Made by a program: the position numbers and the translations under genes
The notes under the pieces: model-generated
Seen by the model: only the letters and a program-made list of their open reading frames with translations
What the model was told of the DNA's origin: nothing
Database searches by the model: none
DNA from: an uncultured Bacteroidales bacterium
Lineage (GTDB): Bacteria; Bacteroidota; Bacteroidia; Bacteroidales; Paludibacteraceae
Assembly: GCA_903911085.1 (NCBI GenBank)
Contig: CAIWCC010000059.1
Span: 1 to 53,709, forward strand
Length of the DNA: 53,709 nucleotides
Reading direction: 5' to 3'
Shown: one piece after another, positions 8,378 through 17,522 of the stretch
How positions within the stretch are numbered: the first letter of the stretch is position 1
Layout of the letters: each line of letters opens with the position of its first letter

Positions 8378-9571
8378 ATGCAACTTTTTAAATATTCATA
8401 TTTGTTTTGTTTGATATCCGTTTTTGGTCTATTTTCGTGTAATGACCCCGACGAATATACTGTTGACAGTGAATTTGCTGTTTATTTGGAACGCTTTCAA
8501 ACTGAAGCTGCAAAAAACAACAAAACTTTCGATTTACAAGCCACAGGGTTAATTATTGAATTTGCAAAACTAAAAAACAATATTGCAGGTTTAACACATT
8601 ATGAAGACCCTATCCGCATAGAAATTGACAAAAACTATTGGGCGGAAATCTCAAATACGGCTGGTGCTGATTTAATGAAAGAAAATCTGATTTTTCATGA
8701 ATTAGGACATGGTTTGCTTGGTAGAGAACATTTAAACACAACACTCGAAAACGGTGAATGGAAATCGATTATGTGTGGTGGTGATAAAATAAACGATAGG
8801 TCGTGGAATATTAATTACCGTGGCGAAAGAAAACAGTATTATTTAGATGAATTATTTAAAGAAAACACGCCTGAGCCCGAATTCTCAAGTAATTTATTAC
8901 TAGTAGATACTACCGGCTTTTCAAAATTAATAGAACGAAACTTTGAGAGTGTTGACCAAATGATATGGTCGGCTGTTGATGATTCTGATCATAAAATAAG
9001 TTTGGATAATGGTCGTCTACGATTTCAATCAAAAGTAGATGATATTTATCTAATATATGTCAACTTAAAAGATAGTCCAATTGATATTAATTCAAATTTT
9101 GCATACGAATTAACGCTTCAATATCCTGCTGGAGATGCTACAAATCAATATGGAATTGTTTTCGGACCCGTAAGTTCTGATGGGGTTAACGATCCAGTAG
9201 AGTATTTTAGCATCAATAATAATAAAAAAATGTTTATGGGGAATCGTTCTTGGTATAGCTATTTTACAGAACTTGAGAAACAAAGTATTATTAACGCTGG
9301 CAAAAACAAACTTAAAATTTTTAAGATAGGAACTTTCATATATTATTTCATTAACAATACTTACTGCTATTCATCTGAAATTGAAGCTAGTTCCAACCTA
9401 AATCAGTTTGGGTTCATGGTACCATCGCAGGGAACAATGTGGATTGACAATTTTATTGTTTATCAAAAAACAAATTCGAAAAAAACACAAAAAGTTAATC
9501 AGAATATAAATTTAGAATTCAATACTTCTAGGGTTAAGTCACTCAATCAAGGAGTAATACGTAACAAATAA
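8378..9571 (+). CDS. Lipoprotein with zinc-metallopeptidase motif and lectin-like C-terminal domain
   Basis: 397 aa from the ATG at 8378; the frame opens at a TTG at 8348, but a TATATTTG promoter element at 8343-8350 overlaps that codon, so the ATG is right. Signal sequence ends in a lipobox (GLFSC). Residues 107-118 read HELGHGLLGREH, an HExxHxxxxxxH zincin-type motif with three His ligands and catalytic Glu108. The C-terminal part (~175-385) is beta-rich with alternating aromatic residues, ending in MWIDNFIVY, and resembles a LamG/jelly-roll domain. Probably an outer-membrane-anchored protease or matrix-acting enzyme; substrate unknown. Confidence 0.7.
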   Translation: MQLFKYSYLFCLISVFGLFSCNDPDEYTVDSEFAVYLERFQTEAAKNNKTFDLQATGLIIEFAKLKNNIAGLTHYEDPIRIEIDKNYWAEISNTAGADLMKENLIFHELGHGLLGREHLNTTLENGEWKSIMCGGDKINDRSWNINYRGERKQYYLDELFKENTPEPEFSSNLLLVDTTGFSKLIERNFESVDQMIWSAVDDSDHKISLDNGRLRFQSKVDDIYLIYVNLKDSPIDINSNFAYELTLQYPAGDATNQYGIVFGPVSSDGVNDPVEYFSINNNKKMFMGNRSWYSYFTELEKQSIINAGKNKLKIFKIGTFIYYFINNTYCYSSEIEASSNLNQFGFMVPSQGTMWIDNFIVYQKTNSKKTQKVNQNINLEFNTSRVKSLNQGVIRNK

Positions 9572-9664
9572 TTATTTATCATTATGCATAATCTATTATT
9601 TATTTTAATACTTGCGTAAAAATTTGAATAATATGATTACTACATTTTCTAACACCAACAATTC

Positions 9665-11347
9665 ATGTCAAAATTCGTAATATACCAAGTACTTCCACGC
9701 CTATTTGGCAATCAGAACACCACCAATAAACCCAACGGTACGATAATCGAAAATGGCTGTGGCAAGTTTAAAAACTTCACAGCCAAAGCATTAAACGAGA
9801 TAAAAGCACTAGGTGTAAGTCATATATGGTACACAGGAATAATTGAACATGCCACTCAGACCGATTATTCAGCTTTTGGAATAAGAAAAGATCACACAGC
9901 AGTCATTAAAGGAAATGCAGGCTCGGCTTATGCCATTAAAGATTATTACGATGTAGCCCCCGACTTAGCAGAAAATGTCAATAATCGCATGTTGGAATTT
10001 GAAAGTCTGGTAAAACGCACACATAAAGCTGATTTAAAGGTCGTTATTGACTTTGTTCCAAACCATGTTTCACGACAATACTACTCAGATGTAAAACCCG
10101 ATGGAATTATTGATTTGGGTGAAAATGATAGAACTGATTGGGCATTTTCACCTCTTAACAATTTCTATTATTTGCCAAATCAAAAATTCGAGCCCCAATT
10201 TGAGTTGAATGGATATAATGAGTTCCCTGCAAAAGCTACAGGAAATGACCAATTTACGGCCTCTCCAACCATAAATGATTGGTACGAAACTGTAAAACTT
10301 AATTATGGCGTGAATTACACCGAAGGACATCAAAAACAGTTTGACCCAATTCCTGATACTTGGTTCAAAATGCGCGATATATTACTTTTTTGGGCTTCGA
10401 AAAAGGTTGATGGTTTTAGATGTGATATGGCGGAAATGGTGCCTGTAGAGTTTTGGGGTTGGGCTATAGCTCAAATTAAAGTACAATATCCTGATATTCT
10501 TTTCATTGCTGAAGTGTATAATCCTTCGAAATATAGAAACTATCTTTATGATGGGAAATTCGATTATTTGTATGACAAAGTAGGAATGTATGACACTCTA
10601 CGAAATATTACAAGTAAAAACTATCCTGTTAGCGACATTACAAATGCTTGGCAATCGTTAAATGGAATAGAAAACAGAATGTTGAATTTCCTCGAAAATC
10701 ATGATGAGCAACGCATTGGTTCTGGTTTTTTCTCAGGGAATGGTGCTTATGCACAACCAGCCATGATTGTGTCGGCAACACTTACTGAAGCACCCGTTAT
10801 GATATATTTTGGTCAAGAATTGGGCGAAATGGGCATGGATGCTGAGGGCTTTAGCGGTTTAGATGGACGTTCTACAATTTTTGACTATTGGGGTGTAAAA
10901 ACTATTCAAGCATGGATAAATGGTGGTAAATTTGATTATAAAAAACTAACTTCTGAACAAATTGATTTACGAGAATTCTATAAAAAACTACTTAATATTT
11001 CACTCAATGAAAATGCAATAAACAAGGGGTTAATGTTCGATTTGGAGTACGCAAATTATGACAATCCGAAATTTAACGCTCATGAACAATTTGCCTATTT
11101 TCGTAAACATGAGGACGAATTAATTTTGATTATACTCAATTTTGACGATAAAATTTTGGAAACAGAACTGATTTTTCCAATTGAAGCGTTCGATTATTTA
11201 GAATTGGCTGATGGACAAAGTTTTACTTGCAAAAATCTGTTGGACGAAAACGAAATATTTGATAAAATATCAATTAGCTCCAAAAAGACTTTTAACGTTA
11301 CAATGCCAGCTTGGAAAGGAAAAATTCTCAAACTAACAAAGTGTTGA
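9665..11347 (+). CDS. GH13 alpha-amylase-family glycoside hydrolase, cytoplasmic
   Basis: All four GH13 regions are present: I DFVPNH, II GFRCDMAEM with nucleophile D254, III FIAEVYNP with acid/base E283, and IV FLENHDEQR with transition-state D347. The 560-aa chain starts directly with the (beta/alpha)8 barrel (MSKFVIYQVLPRLFG) and has no signal peptide, so it acts on intracellular alpha-glucans or malto-oligosaccharides rather than external starch. The C-terminal ~90 residues form the usual beta domain. No SusC/SusD pair is near, so it is not part of a polysaccharide utilisation locus here. Exact specificity (amylase, maltogenic or trehalose-type) cannot be read from sequence. Confidence 0.88.
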   Translation: MSKFVIYQVLPRLFGNQNTTNKPNGTIIENGCGKFKNFTAKALNEIKALGVSHIWYTGIIEHATQTDYSAFGIRKDHTAVIKGNAGSAYAIKDYYDVAPDLAENVNNRMLEFESLVKRTHKADLKVVIDFVPNHVSRQYYSDVKPDGIIDLGENDRTDWAFSPLNNFYYLPNQKFEPQFELNGYNEFPAKATGNDQFTASPTINDWYETVKLNYGVNYTEGHQKQFDPIPDTWFKMRDILLFWASKKVDGFRCDMAEMVPVEFWGWAIAQIKVQYPDILFIAEVYNPSKYRNYLYDGKFDYLYDKVGMYDTLRNITSKNYPVSDITNAWQSLNGIENRMLNFLENHDEQRIGSGFFSGNGAYAQPAMIVSATLTEAPVMIYFGQELGEMGMDAEGFSGLDGRSTIFDYWGVKTIQAWINGGKFDYKKLTSEQIDLREFYKKLLNISLNENAINKGLMFDLEYANYDNPKFNAHEQFAYFRKHEDELILIILNFDDKILETELIFPIEAFDYLELADGQSFTCKNLLDENEIFDKISISSKKTFNVTMPAWKGKILKLTKC

Positions 11348-11449
11348 AATTCTCAAAGATTGAACGCACCTACACAATTATCAACAATCTCCTAATCTAA
11401 ACATTAAACAATCAATCATTAATTTATTAGAGTAATTAAAACTTTGAAA

Positions 11450-12112
11450 ATGGATAATTACAACAAAAATAATGTCAATAATAAATTTGATTATAGTACC
11501 AATTCGGGTTACGAAAAAGCCAGTGGAATGGTACACAATTTTGCAGAGAGTTTGATTCATGAACGAAATCAAACTGTCAAAGCAGATACCTTTTATCGTG
11601 AAGTTTTAAATGTTTCCGAAATAAAACGATTCAATTCTGATTCAATTTCAGATATGGAAATGCAGCGGCAAGATGTAGATTTGACACTTGTTTTGAATGG
11701 AATTGTTTATCGAGTTTCCGAAAAATTCAGAGATAAAGACTATGGCGATTTATATGTGGAGGTTTATAGTAAATATCCCAAAACACTTGGGTGGCTTCAC
11801 ACTGGTTCACCCAATGCCATCTTATACTTTACGCCTAAAAAAGTATATTGGATTACTCATAAGTCACTAGCTAACTTTTGTTTAAATGTACTTTTCCCAC
11901 TAATTCCACAAAATTGGGTTCAAGAATTTTCACTTTCAAACAAAACAATAATAACTAAAAAATTGACTGTAAATAGTGAATTGGAAAAAATAAATTTAAT
12001 TCAGGCCCACAACCAATGCAGTGATGGAAGTAGTTGGATTACAATAGGTATTAGCATACCATTATTGTTACTACAAAAAAATGGAGTTAAAATAAAATGT
12101 TTTGACCTATAA
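11450..12112 (+). CDS. Uncharacterised protein, possible PD-(D/E)xK nuclease fold
   Basis: 220 aa from ATG 11450 (the frame also allows TTG 11444). The N-terminus is Asn-rich. The middle reads QDVDLTLVLNG, then VSEKFRDKDYGDLYVEVYSKYP, GWL and a following AILYFTPKKVYWI. The order D-x-x-L ... E-K ... GD-L-x-x-E-x-x-S ... GW recalls a family found in phages and prophages that I associate with a restriction-endonuclease-like core (Asp, then Glu-x-Lys-type residues on adjacent strands). That link is inference from the motif. The gene ends 27 bp from the convergent gldG with no obvious terminator between them. Confidence 0.5.
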   Translation: MDNYNKNNVNNKFDYSTNSGYEKASGMVHNFAESLIHERNQTVKADTFYREVLNVSEIKRFNSDSISDMEMQRQDVDLTLVLNGIVYRVSEKFRDKDYGDLYVEVYSKYPKTLGWLHTGSPNAILYFTPKKVYWITHKSLANFCLNVLFPLIPQNWVQEFSLSNKTIITKKLTVNSELEKINLIQAHNQCSDGSSWITIGISIPLLLLQKNGVKIKCFDL

Positions 12113-12139
12113 AATATTTTCTATTTCTCAAAAATAAAT

Positions 12140-13822
12140 TCACTTTGTGAATTTTCGTTTTCTTTGAATTTGATATATAAAACCGAACAACAACAACAGA
12201 ATAATTGGCAAGCACACATTAGTAAATTGCCAAAACGTTATTTCAGAACTACTAATTTGTTTGTTGAGCAATCGCAATTTGATTGTTCTATTTCGCAACT
12301 GCATCCAACCATCATTATCAGCTAAATATAAAACAGAATTAATCACAAAATCTTTATTTCCAAATTGTTGGTTCATATAACGGTCGAAACCAAGAGGTAT
12401 AGTAGTGCTATCGGATGCCTTTCCAGTTGTTTCATTACGAATAATATCACCATCCGCAACAATTATTTGTCGAGTAATTTTACTTTGTTGCTTAATCGGC
12501 AAAGTATTTGTTAAACCTGCTGGTGTCATTCGGTTAGCAAAGTCCGACTCAAAAACACCCTCAATAATGGCTGCTACAGGAATATAGCCCAAATTAAAAT
12601 AGGTTTTATCATTCGGCTTTGGAGTTTGGCTTAAATCAATAGTTGATGGTGTGCCTACAACGTGAGTATTGTTTGAAGTGATTAATAAAAATTGAACATC
12701 CCTTTTCGAATTTTCGCCCACAATATCAATTTTTGAACAAAACTCAGATTTAACAACAGTAATATTCCTGGTAATAGGATGTTCGGGAGAAGTGAGCAAA
12801 AGCGGCGAAAAAAACCAAGGCGAAGGCTCAAATTGCGGATTGGCATTAGCTGGTGCAATATTCATTGGTATTGATGCACATTGCACATCTTGCAACAAAA
12901 CAGGATTAATGCGAATTCCATATCGAAACAACTGGTCGCTCAAATTCAAATCTAATTCAATAGCGGGCGAAAGTCCTGATTTAGACAAGTTTTCTTTGGC
13001 AACACGTACGGGATCAATTAACCAAAGTACCCTCCCACCATTCATTATATATTGATCGATAATATATTTATCCGTTTCTGAAAATGGTAATGTTGGTTTT
13101 GCAATTATTATGGCTTTATAATTATCCAAAATTGCCGCATTAGTGGCCAAAACACCTCGGTCTATCTGAAAATAGCGACTCAAAGATTTGCACACATCGT
13201 AAGTTTCAGCTTCAGAAAGTTCACCATGACCTTCAATAAATGCAATTTTTGTTACTTCGCGATTAACCAATTGACGTATACCATCAGTGATTTCAAATTC
13301 CAGGTTTTCTATTGAAATATTCAAATTTTGCTCGCCCGAATTTCCCCTCACATTTTTCAACAAATTCACAGGAACAGTTTTACCATTGTAAGTCATTTCT
13401 AGCCAAGGAAATATAATTTTCTCAATAGATTTTCCTTCCTTATCACGTTCATAAATGGTAGTTGGATTTAAACCTCTTATTACTAATTTTTTATATTGTT
13501 CATCGCGTTGCGTTGAGGTTTCGGCTAGTGATGGATTTTCAAAATTTACCTCAATACTTTTTTTTGAATAAACCGATAATTCATCCAATAACTGAACTGT
13601 AGACTTTTTCAACCGGAGGAAACTAGGATTTAAATCACCATCAAGATAAACAGTAACTTTTAGTGGAGATTCAACCTGACTCATCAAACTCTTGGTCTGG
13701 CGAGCAATAGTAAAACGTTTATCGGAAGTTAAATCAACTCGAAAAAAGTAATTGAATGATAGAATAACTACAATAATTAAACCGATAAAAAAAATAAAGT
13801 ATTTTTGTTTTGCAAATTTCAT
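12140..13822 (-). CDS. gldG: Gliding motility-associated protein GldG
   Basis: Membrane-anchored auxiliary component of the GldA/GldF/GldG ABC-type transporter associated with gliding in Bacteroidota. Starts MKFAKQKYF, then a transmembrane helix (FIFFIGLIIVVILSF), FRVDLTSDKRFTIA and VTVYLDGDLNP, all typical of the family; a second transmembrane helix lies at the C-terminus before QRKRKFTK. The frame extends 25 codons upstream to an ATG at 13897, but the extension is unlike GldG and 13822 is preferred. gldF, normally adjacent and upstream, is absent here; the 13823-14307 spacer holds only promoters. Confidence 0.85.
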   Translation of the reverse strand: MKFAKQKYFIFFIGLIIVVILSFNYFFRVDLTSDKRFTIARQTKSLMSQVESPLKVTVYLDGDLNPSFLRLKKSTVQLLDELSVYSKKSIEVNFENPSLAETSTQRDEQYKKLVIRGLNPTTIYERDKEGKSIEKIIFPWLEMTYNGKTVPVNLLKNVRGNSGEQNLNISIENLEFEITDGIRQLVNREVTKIAFIEGHGELSEAETYDVCKSLSRYFQIDRGVLATNAAILDNYKAIIIAKPTLPFSETDKYIIDQYIMNGGRVLWLIDPVRVAKENLSKSGLSPAIELDLNLSDQLFRYGIRINPVLLQDVQCASIPMNIAPANANPQFEPSPWFFSPLLLTSPEHPITRNITVVKSEFCSKIDIVGENSKRDVQFLLITSNNTHVVGTPSTIDLSQTPKPNDKTYFNLGYIPVAAIIEGVFESDFANRMTPAGLTNTLPIKQQSKITRQIIVADGDIIRNETTGKASDSTTIPLGFDRYMNQQFGNKDFVINSVLYLADNDGWMQLRNRTIKLRLLNKQISSSEITFWQFTNVCLPIILLLLFGFIYQIQRKRKFTK

Positions 13823-13979
13823 CTCTTGAGATAAGTTTATTATTGACGAATTGTTTTTGTATTGACATTCAGGCACTATATCACTATCATTCAGCATTAT
13901 AGCTCCAAAAATGAAAAAATATTAAATATCACTACAATGAATTATATCAGTGATTTTAATGCTTGTATTGTTCAATGTG

Positions 13980-14010
13980 CAAAGGTAATTGAAAAGTAAA
14001 CAACAAACAA
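13980..14010 (-). promoter_or_regulatory. gldG promoter
   Basis: On the minus strand TTG (14010-14008), 20 bases, then TACCTTTG (13987-13980), matching TTG-N19/20-TAnnTTTG. Predicted start ~13973 leaves a ~150-nt leader to the preferred ATG at 13822. Confidence 0.6.
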
Positions 14011-14264
14011 TGGAAGTAGTAAATATCTTTAATAAATAATAGTTTGAAGCATTTAACCGAATATAAGGATATTGAATTTTAACTATAAAATGTAAATTAT
14101 GTCAACATTGGCTGAATTTCAACTTTAAATTATCACCATGATTTATGCACATTTATCTTTCATTATTTAAACCCAAATTCAATCTAAAACAATAAATTAT
14201 TGTAAATAACTCATCTTTTTTTGGTAAATTAATTCTGATTGAATCAAAGTAAAACAACTAGTAT
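14011..14264. other. Divergent spacer between gldG and the XRE-cupin gene
   Basis: AT-rich, no coding frame. Nothing beyond the two flanking promoters was recognised. Confidence 0.4.
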
Positions 14265-14272
14265 TATCTTTG
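14265..14272 (+). promoter_or_regulatory. Promoter -7 element of the XRE-cupin gene
   Basis: TATCTTTG fits TAnnTTTG; predicted start near 14279. A start codon at the upstream TTG (14239) would lie before the transcript begins, which supports the ATG at 14308. Confidence 0.55.
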
Positions 14273-14307
14273 CAGCGATAATTCAAACTAAATTACAGAC
14301 ATATTTA

Positions 14308-14850
14308 ATGAAACGAATAGGTGAAAGAATAAATATCAAAAGAAAGCAACTAAACCTACAACTCAATGATTTGGCAAAAAAAGTTGGTATAAGTCCTAGT
14401 GCACTTTCACAAATTGAAAAAGCCAAAGCATTTCCATCTATTCTTACCTTAAAATCTATTGCAGAGAATTTATTTACAACGGTGGGCGAATTGATTGGTG
14501 AAAATGAAACCCTCAGTAAAAATCCAGTAGTACAAAGCAGTGAAATGAAATTTGTAGAGAGAAATGTTACTGGAACTGAGATTTTTTTGCTTGCACACCA
14601 CGACATTAATAAACAAATGGACACCTATTTTGTTAGATTTAACCAAGGTTCAGACTTAACAAACCTATTTACAGCTAACTCAGGTCAGGTATTTTGTTAT
14701 GTAGTAGCTGGTGAAATCTCATTTTATTTGGAAACAAAAAACTATTTACTAAAAACTGGCGATAGTGTTTATTTTAACTCTAAAGCACCCCATACCGCAA
14801 TTAACAACTCGGACAGCGTTTGTGAATTAGTATGGATTATTTCTGTTTGA
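14308..14850 (+). CDS. XRE-family regulator with C-terminal cupin domain
   Basis: 180 aa. An N-terminal lambda-repressor-like helix-turn-helix (residues ~1-60: MKRIGERINIKRKQLN, LNDLAKKVGISPSALSQIEKAKAFPSILTLKSIAENL) is followed by a cupin fold (~105-180: YVVAGEISFYLETKNYLLKTGDSVYFNSKAPHT). This architecture (SutR/PuuR-like) is known from regulators of amino-acid, polyamine and sulfur genes that sense a small ligand. The downstream aminotransferase gene on the same strand, with a palindromic operator in its promoter, is the obvious candidate target. The upstream in-frame TTG at 14239 is rejected because of the promoter at 14265. Confidence 0.88.
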   Translation: MKRIGERINIKRKQLNLQLNDLAKKVGISPSALSQIEKAKAFPSILTLKSIAENLFTTVGELIGENETLSKNPVVQSSEMKFVERNVTGTEIFLLAHHDINKQMDTYFVRFNQGSDLTNLFTANSGQVFCYVVAGEISFYLETKNYLLKTGDSVYFNSKAPHTAINNSDSVCELVWIISV

Positions 14851-14998
14851 TTTTTTTAATCATATCTTACTTAATAAAACAATCTTTTTTTTAAAAAAAA
14901 ATCTCACAGCATCAATTACACATATTCAACACTAAATCAAGCAATTAAAAATTATATTTATTATAAAAACACAAATAGAACATTAAAATTTACATCGA

Positions 14999-15021
14999 TA
15001 AATGAAGTAACGCTTCATTTA
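14999..15021. promoter_or_regulatory. Palindromic operator upstream of aminotransferase
   Basis: TAAATGAAG and CTTCATTTA are perfect inverted 9-bp arms around a 5-nt centre. The site lies 17-39 bases upstream of the TATCTTTG element, over the expected -33 region, so a bound protein would interfere with or assist RNA polymerase. The neighbouring XRE-cupin protein is the likely ligand-responsive binder (inference). Confidence 0.6.
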
Positions 15022-15037
15022 TTAAGAGCAAATTTAC

Positions 15038-15045
15038 TATCTTTG
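15038..15045 (+). promoter_or_regulatory. Aminotransferase promoter -7 element and start of long leader
   Basis: TATCTTTG fits TAnnTTTG. A start near 15052 leaves a leader of ~210 nt. The leader holds a TTTCAATAT/ATATTGAAA hairpin (15060-15081), a TGAGAT/ATCTCA pairing and a CTGC/GCAG hairpin close to the ATG. No known riboswitch was recognised. Confidence 0.55.
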
Positions 15046-15263
15046 CAACTTAATCAGAAATTTCAATATAAAATATTGAAACTACCTGCATTTTTTTGAC
15101 TGAGATGACACATTAAAATAAGAACAAGGTATCTCAAAATTCTACAAGTTGTTAGATTCTTTTCAGAAACTTTTAGAAGATTACGTCTGCATCATCTGCA
15201 AAAATATATTTGAGGCAGCAAAACATATATTAATTTATAGCAACTAAATAATAAAAAATAAAA

Positions 15264-16562
15264 ATGGACAATCAAGCTTTATTACTAAACAACACAATCG
15301 AAAAGTTCAATTCAAACGTGTTGCAAATGCTTTCAGAACGAGGCAAAAACATATTTTTTCCAAAACTTGGAATACTTGCACAATCAGCTCAAGCTAAAGG
15401 AAAAACAATAAACGCAACAATAGGTGAAGCCGTAGAAGACAATGGAACATCAATGCACCTTCCTGAATTTGACGCATTAGTAAATATGCCCACTGCAAAC
15501 ATTTTTCCTTATGCTCCAAGTTTTGGAAAACCAGAATTTCGCAGCCTTTGGAAAGAATCTATCTATCGCAAAAACCCATCATTGAATGACACCATTATCA
15601 GCAATCCAATAGCAACCAATGGACTTACCCATGGCATTAGCATGGCAGGGTATTTATTTGCCAATGAGGGTGATACAGTATTACTTTCAAATCATTATTG
15701 GGAAAATTACAATTTAATTTTCGAAAACAGTTATGGTGCTAAAGTTTCTACTTTTGAACTTTTTGAAAATGGTGGTTTTAACGTAGCTGATTTTTCAAAA
15801 AAATTGAATGAAATTGAAGGTGAAAAAATAATCACACTTCTAAACTTTCCAAACAATCCGGCTGGCTATACACCATTAATCTCTGAAATACAAGCTATTG
15901 TAGCAGAAATCAAAAAGTTGGCAGATAAAGGCAAAAAGGTTGTTGTAATAATTGATGACGCATATTTTGGTTTAGTTTACGAAGAAGGTGTTTTTACAGA
16001 ATCGATCTTTGTAGAATTAGCCAATCTTTCAGAAAATGTGTTGGCAGTTAAACTTGATGGCCCAACTAAAGAAGACTACGTTTGGGGCTTTAGAGTTGGA
16101 TTTATTAGCTATGCTATTAAAGGCGGTACAGCCGAATTGTATGAGGCTTTAGAAAATAAAACCGCTGGAGCTGTACGTGGAAACATTTCAAACATAAGCC
16201 AATTGTCGCAATCGTTGTTGTACAAAGTATACTCTGCACCAACTTATGAGGAGTCGAAAAAACAAAAATTTAATATTCTTAAAAACCGTTATCAGTTACT
16301 TCGTGCTGAGTTTTCAAAACCAGAATATGCTGAATACTTCGCTCCGCTACCTTTCAATTCGGGTTATTTTATGTGTATTGAACTTAAAAAAGGGTTAGTA
16401 GCAGAAGAAATTAGGAAACATTTGCTTGAAAAATATAGCACAGGGGTTATTGTACTAGGAAATGTAATTCGTTTGGCTTTTTCGGCAGTGCCTCAAGCTC
16501 AATTGCCACAATTAGTTGAAAATATTTACAATGCTTGTATTGATTTAGATTCAAAAAATTAA
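15264..16562 (+). CDS. PLP-dependent aminotransferase, fold type I
   Basis: 432 aa class I/II aminotransferase. Visible motifs: LNFPNNPAGYTP (residues 193-204), IIDDAYFGL (229-237, Asp contacting the PLP ring nitrogen), and VKLDGPTKEDYVWGFRVGF with K269 as the probable Schiff-base lysine and the following Arg binding PLP phosphate. The substrate cannot be assigned from sequence; the family includes aspartate-, aromatic- and alanine-type enzymes. Cytoplasmic. A palindromic operator, a ~210-nt leader and the upstream XRE-cupin gene suggest that expression is tuned to an amino-acid or related signal. No terminator was seen before the rplU promoter. Confidence 0.85.
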   Translation: MDNQALLLNNTIEKFNSNVLQMLSERGKNIFFPKLGILAQSAQAKGKTINATIGEAVEDNGTSMHLPEFDALVNMPTANIFPYAPSFGKPEFRSLWKESIYRKNPSLNDTIISNPIATNGLTHGISMAGYLFANEGDTVLLSNHYWENYNLIFENSYGAKVSTFELFENGGFNVADFSKKLNEIEGEKIITLLNFPNNPAGYTPLISEIQAIVAEIKKLADKGKKVVVIIDDAYFGLVYEEGVFTESIFVELANLSENVLAVKLDGPTKEDYVWGFRVGFISYAIKGGTAELYEALENKTAGAVRGNISNISQLSQSLLYKVYSAPTYEESKKQKFNILKNRYQLLRAEFSKPEYAEYFAPLPFNSGYFMCIELKKGLVAEEIRKHLLEKYSTGVIVLGNVIRLAFSAVPQAQLPQLVENIYNACIDLDSKN

Positions 16563-16654
16563 AATTGCAGAAATAAATTTGTAACACCTTGTTCGTATTT
16601 CAACCATCTATAAAATATAGTGGTACAAAAAAACGAATTACTTTTACTTATCTC

Positions 16655-16685
16655 TTTGTAGATTAAAAATAAATGTGTAATTTTG
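16655..16685 (+). promoter_or_regulatory. rplU-rpmA promoter
   Basis: TTTG (16655-16658), 19 bases, TAATTTTG (16678-16685): an almost ideal Bacteroidota sigma-factor promoter. The predicted leader is ~80 nt. Confidence 0.75.
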
Positions 16686-16770
16686 CACCTCATTTTCGGA
16701 CAAGGTATAAAAGCAGCAATGCCAAAAGGCAACTCACCTTACCGATGTAATCAGAAAAGTCATTTAAAAA

Positions 16771-17085
16771 ATGTACGCAATCGTAGAAATTTTGGGACAA
16801 CAGTTCAAGGTGGAAGCCGGAAAAAGACTGTATATCCATCGCATGGCAGAAGCCGACAGAGGCGCTGTAGTAGAATTTGACAAAGTGTTATTGATTGACA
16901 ACGAAGGTGTTATCACCGTAGGTGCTCCAACTGTAATAGATGCAAAAATCGTTTGTGAAGTTCTTTCGCACGTTAGAGGCGAAAAAGTAATCGTTTTCCA
17001 CAAAAAACGTCGTAAAGGATACCGTAAACGTAATGGTCACCGTCAAGATTTTACAGAATTATTAATCAAAGAAATTGTAGCTTAA
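16771..17085 (+). CDS. rplU: 50S ribosomal protein L21
   Basis: 104 aa, begins [22 protein letters not shown], the highly conserved L21 N-terminus. C-terminal [22 protein letters not shown] is the rRNA-contacting basic signature. It assembles into the large subunit next to L20. First gene of the classic rplU-rpmA operon, 19 bp before rpmA. Confidence 0.97.
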   Translation: MYAIVEILGQQFKVEAGKRLYIHRMAEADRGAVVEFDKVLLIDNEGVITVGAPTVIDAKIVCEVLSHVRGEKVIVFHKKRRKGYRKRNGHRQDFTELLIKEIVA

Positions 17086-17104
17086 CCGATAAAAGAAAAA
17101 GAAA

Positions 17105-17374
17105 ATGGCACATAAAAAAGGGGCGGGTAGCTCAAGAAACGGTCGTGAATCGGAAAGCAAACGACTTGGCGTTAAAATTTACGGTGGTCAATTTGCAAAA
17201 GCAGGTAACATCATAGTTCGTCAACGTGGAACTGTACACCACATCGGTGAAAACATTGGTATGGGTAAAGACCACACATTGTTTGCATTAGTTGATGGAT
17301 TAGTAGAATTCAGAAAAAAGAAAGACAACAAGTCATTTGTTTCTGTAAAACCTATCGCTGTTGCTGCTAACTAA
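17105..17374 (+). CDS. rpmA: 50S ribosomal protein L27
   Basis: 89 aa. The N-terminus [20 protein letters not shown] lies near the peptidyl-transferase centre; [22 protein letters not shown] is the family signature. There is no N-terminal cleavage extension of the Firmicutes type. Last gene of rplU-rpmA, followed by a terminator. Confidence 0.97.
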   Translation: MAHKKGAGSSRNGRESESKRLGVKIYGGQFAKAGNIIVRQRGTVHHIGENIGMGKDHTLFALVDGLVEFRKKKDNKSFVSVKPIAVAAN

Positions 17375-17399
17375 GCATTAGTCGATACGCATCATACAT

Positions 17400-17448
17400 A
17401 AATCTCCTGTTGTTTTACATCAAAGTAAAATTGCGGGAGATTTTTTTA
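17400..17448 (+). terminator. Intrinsic terminator after rpmA
   Basis: AAATCTCC and GGGAGATTT arms with an inner GTTTTAC/GTAAAAT helix, followed by a run of seven T residues. Closes the rplU-rpmA operon. Confidence 0.85.
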
Positions 17449-17522
17449 TTAGATTCAAGAACAATGAACAAAGATTCAAGACCCTGCTTTAAATGGTAAT
17501 TTACTAAATTGAAAACTAGAAT

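Noticed and set aside
12140-13897. Extended N-terminus for GldG
   Set aside because: The 25 extra residues are polar and unlike the family, whose members begin shortly before the first membrane helix as with the ATG at 13822.
15082-15140. Thiamine-pyrophosphate riboswitch
   Set aside because: The leader has CTGAGA followed by GAAC at plausible spacing, but the remaining conserved blocks, including the GGATAATxCCxGC-type arm, are missing and the downstream gene is an aminotransferase, not a thiamine gene.
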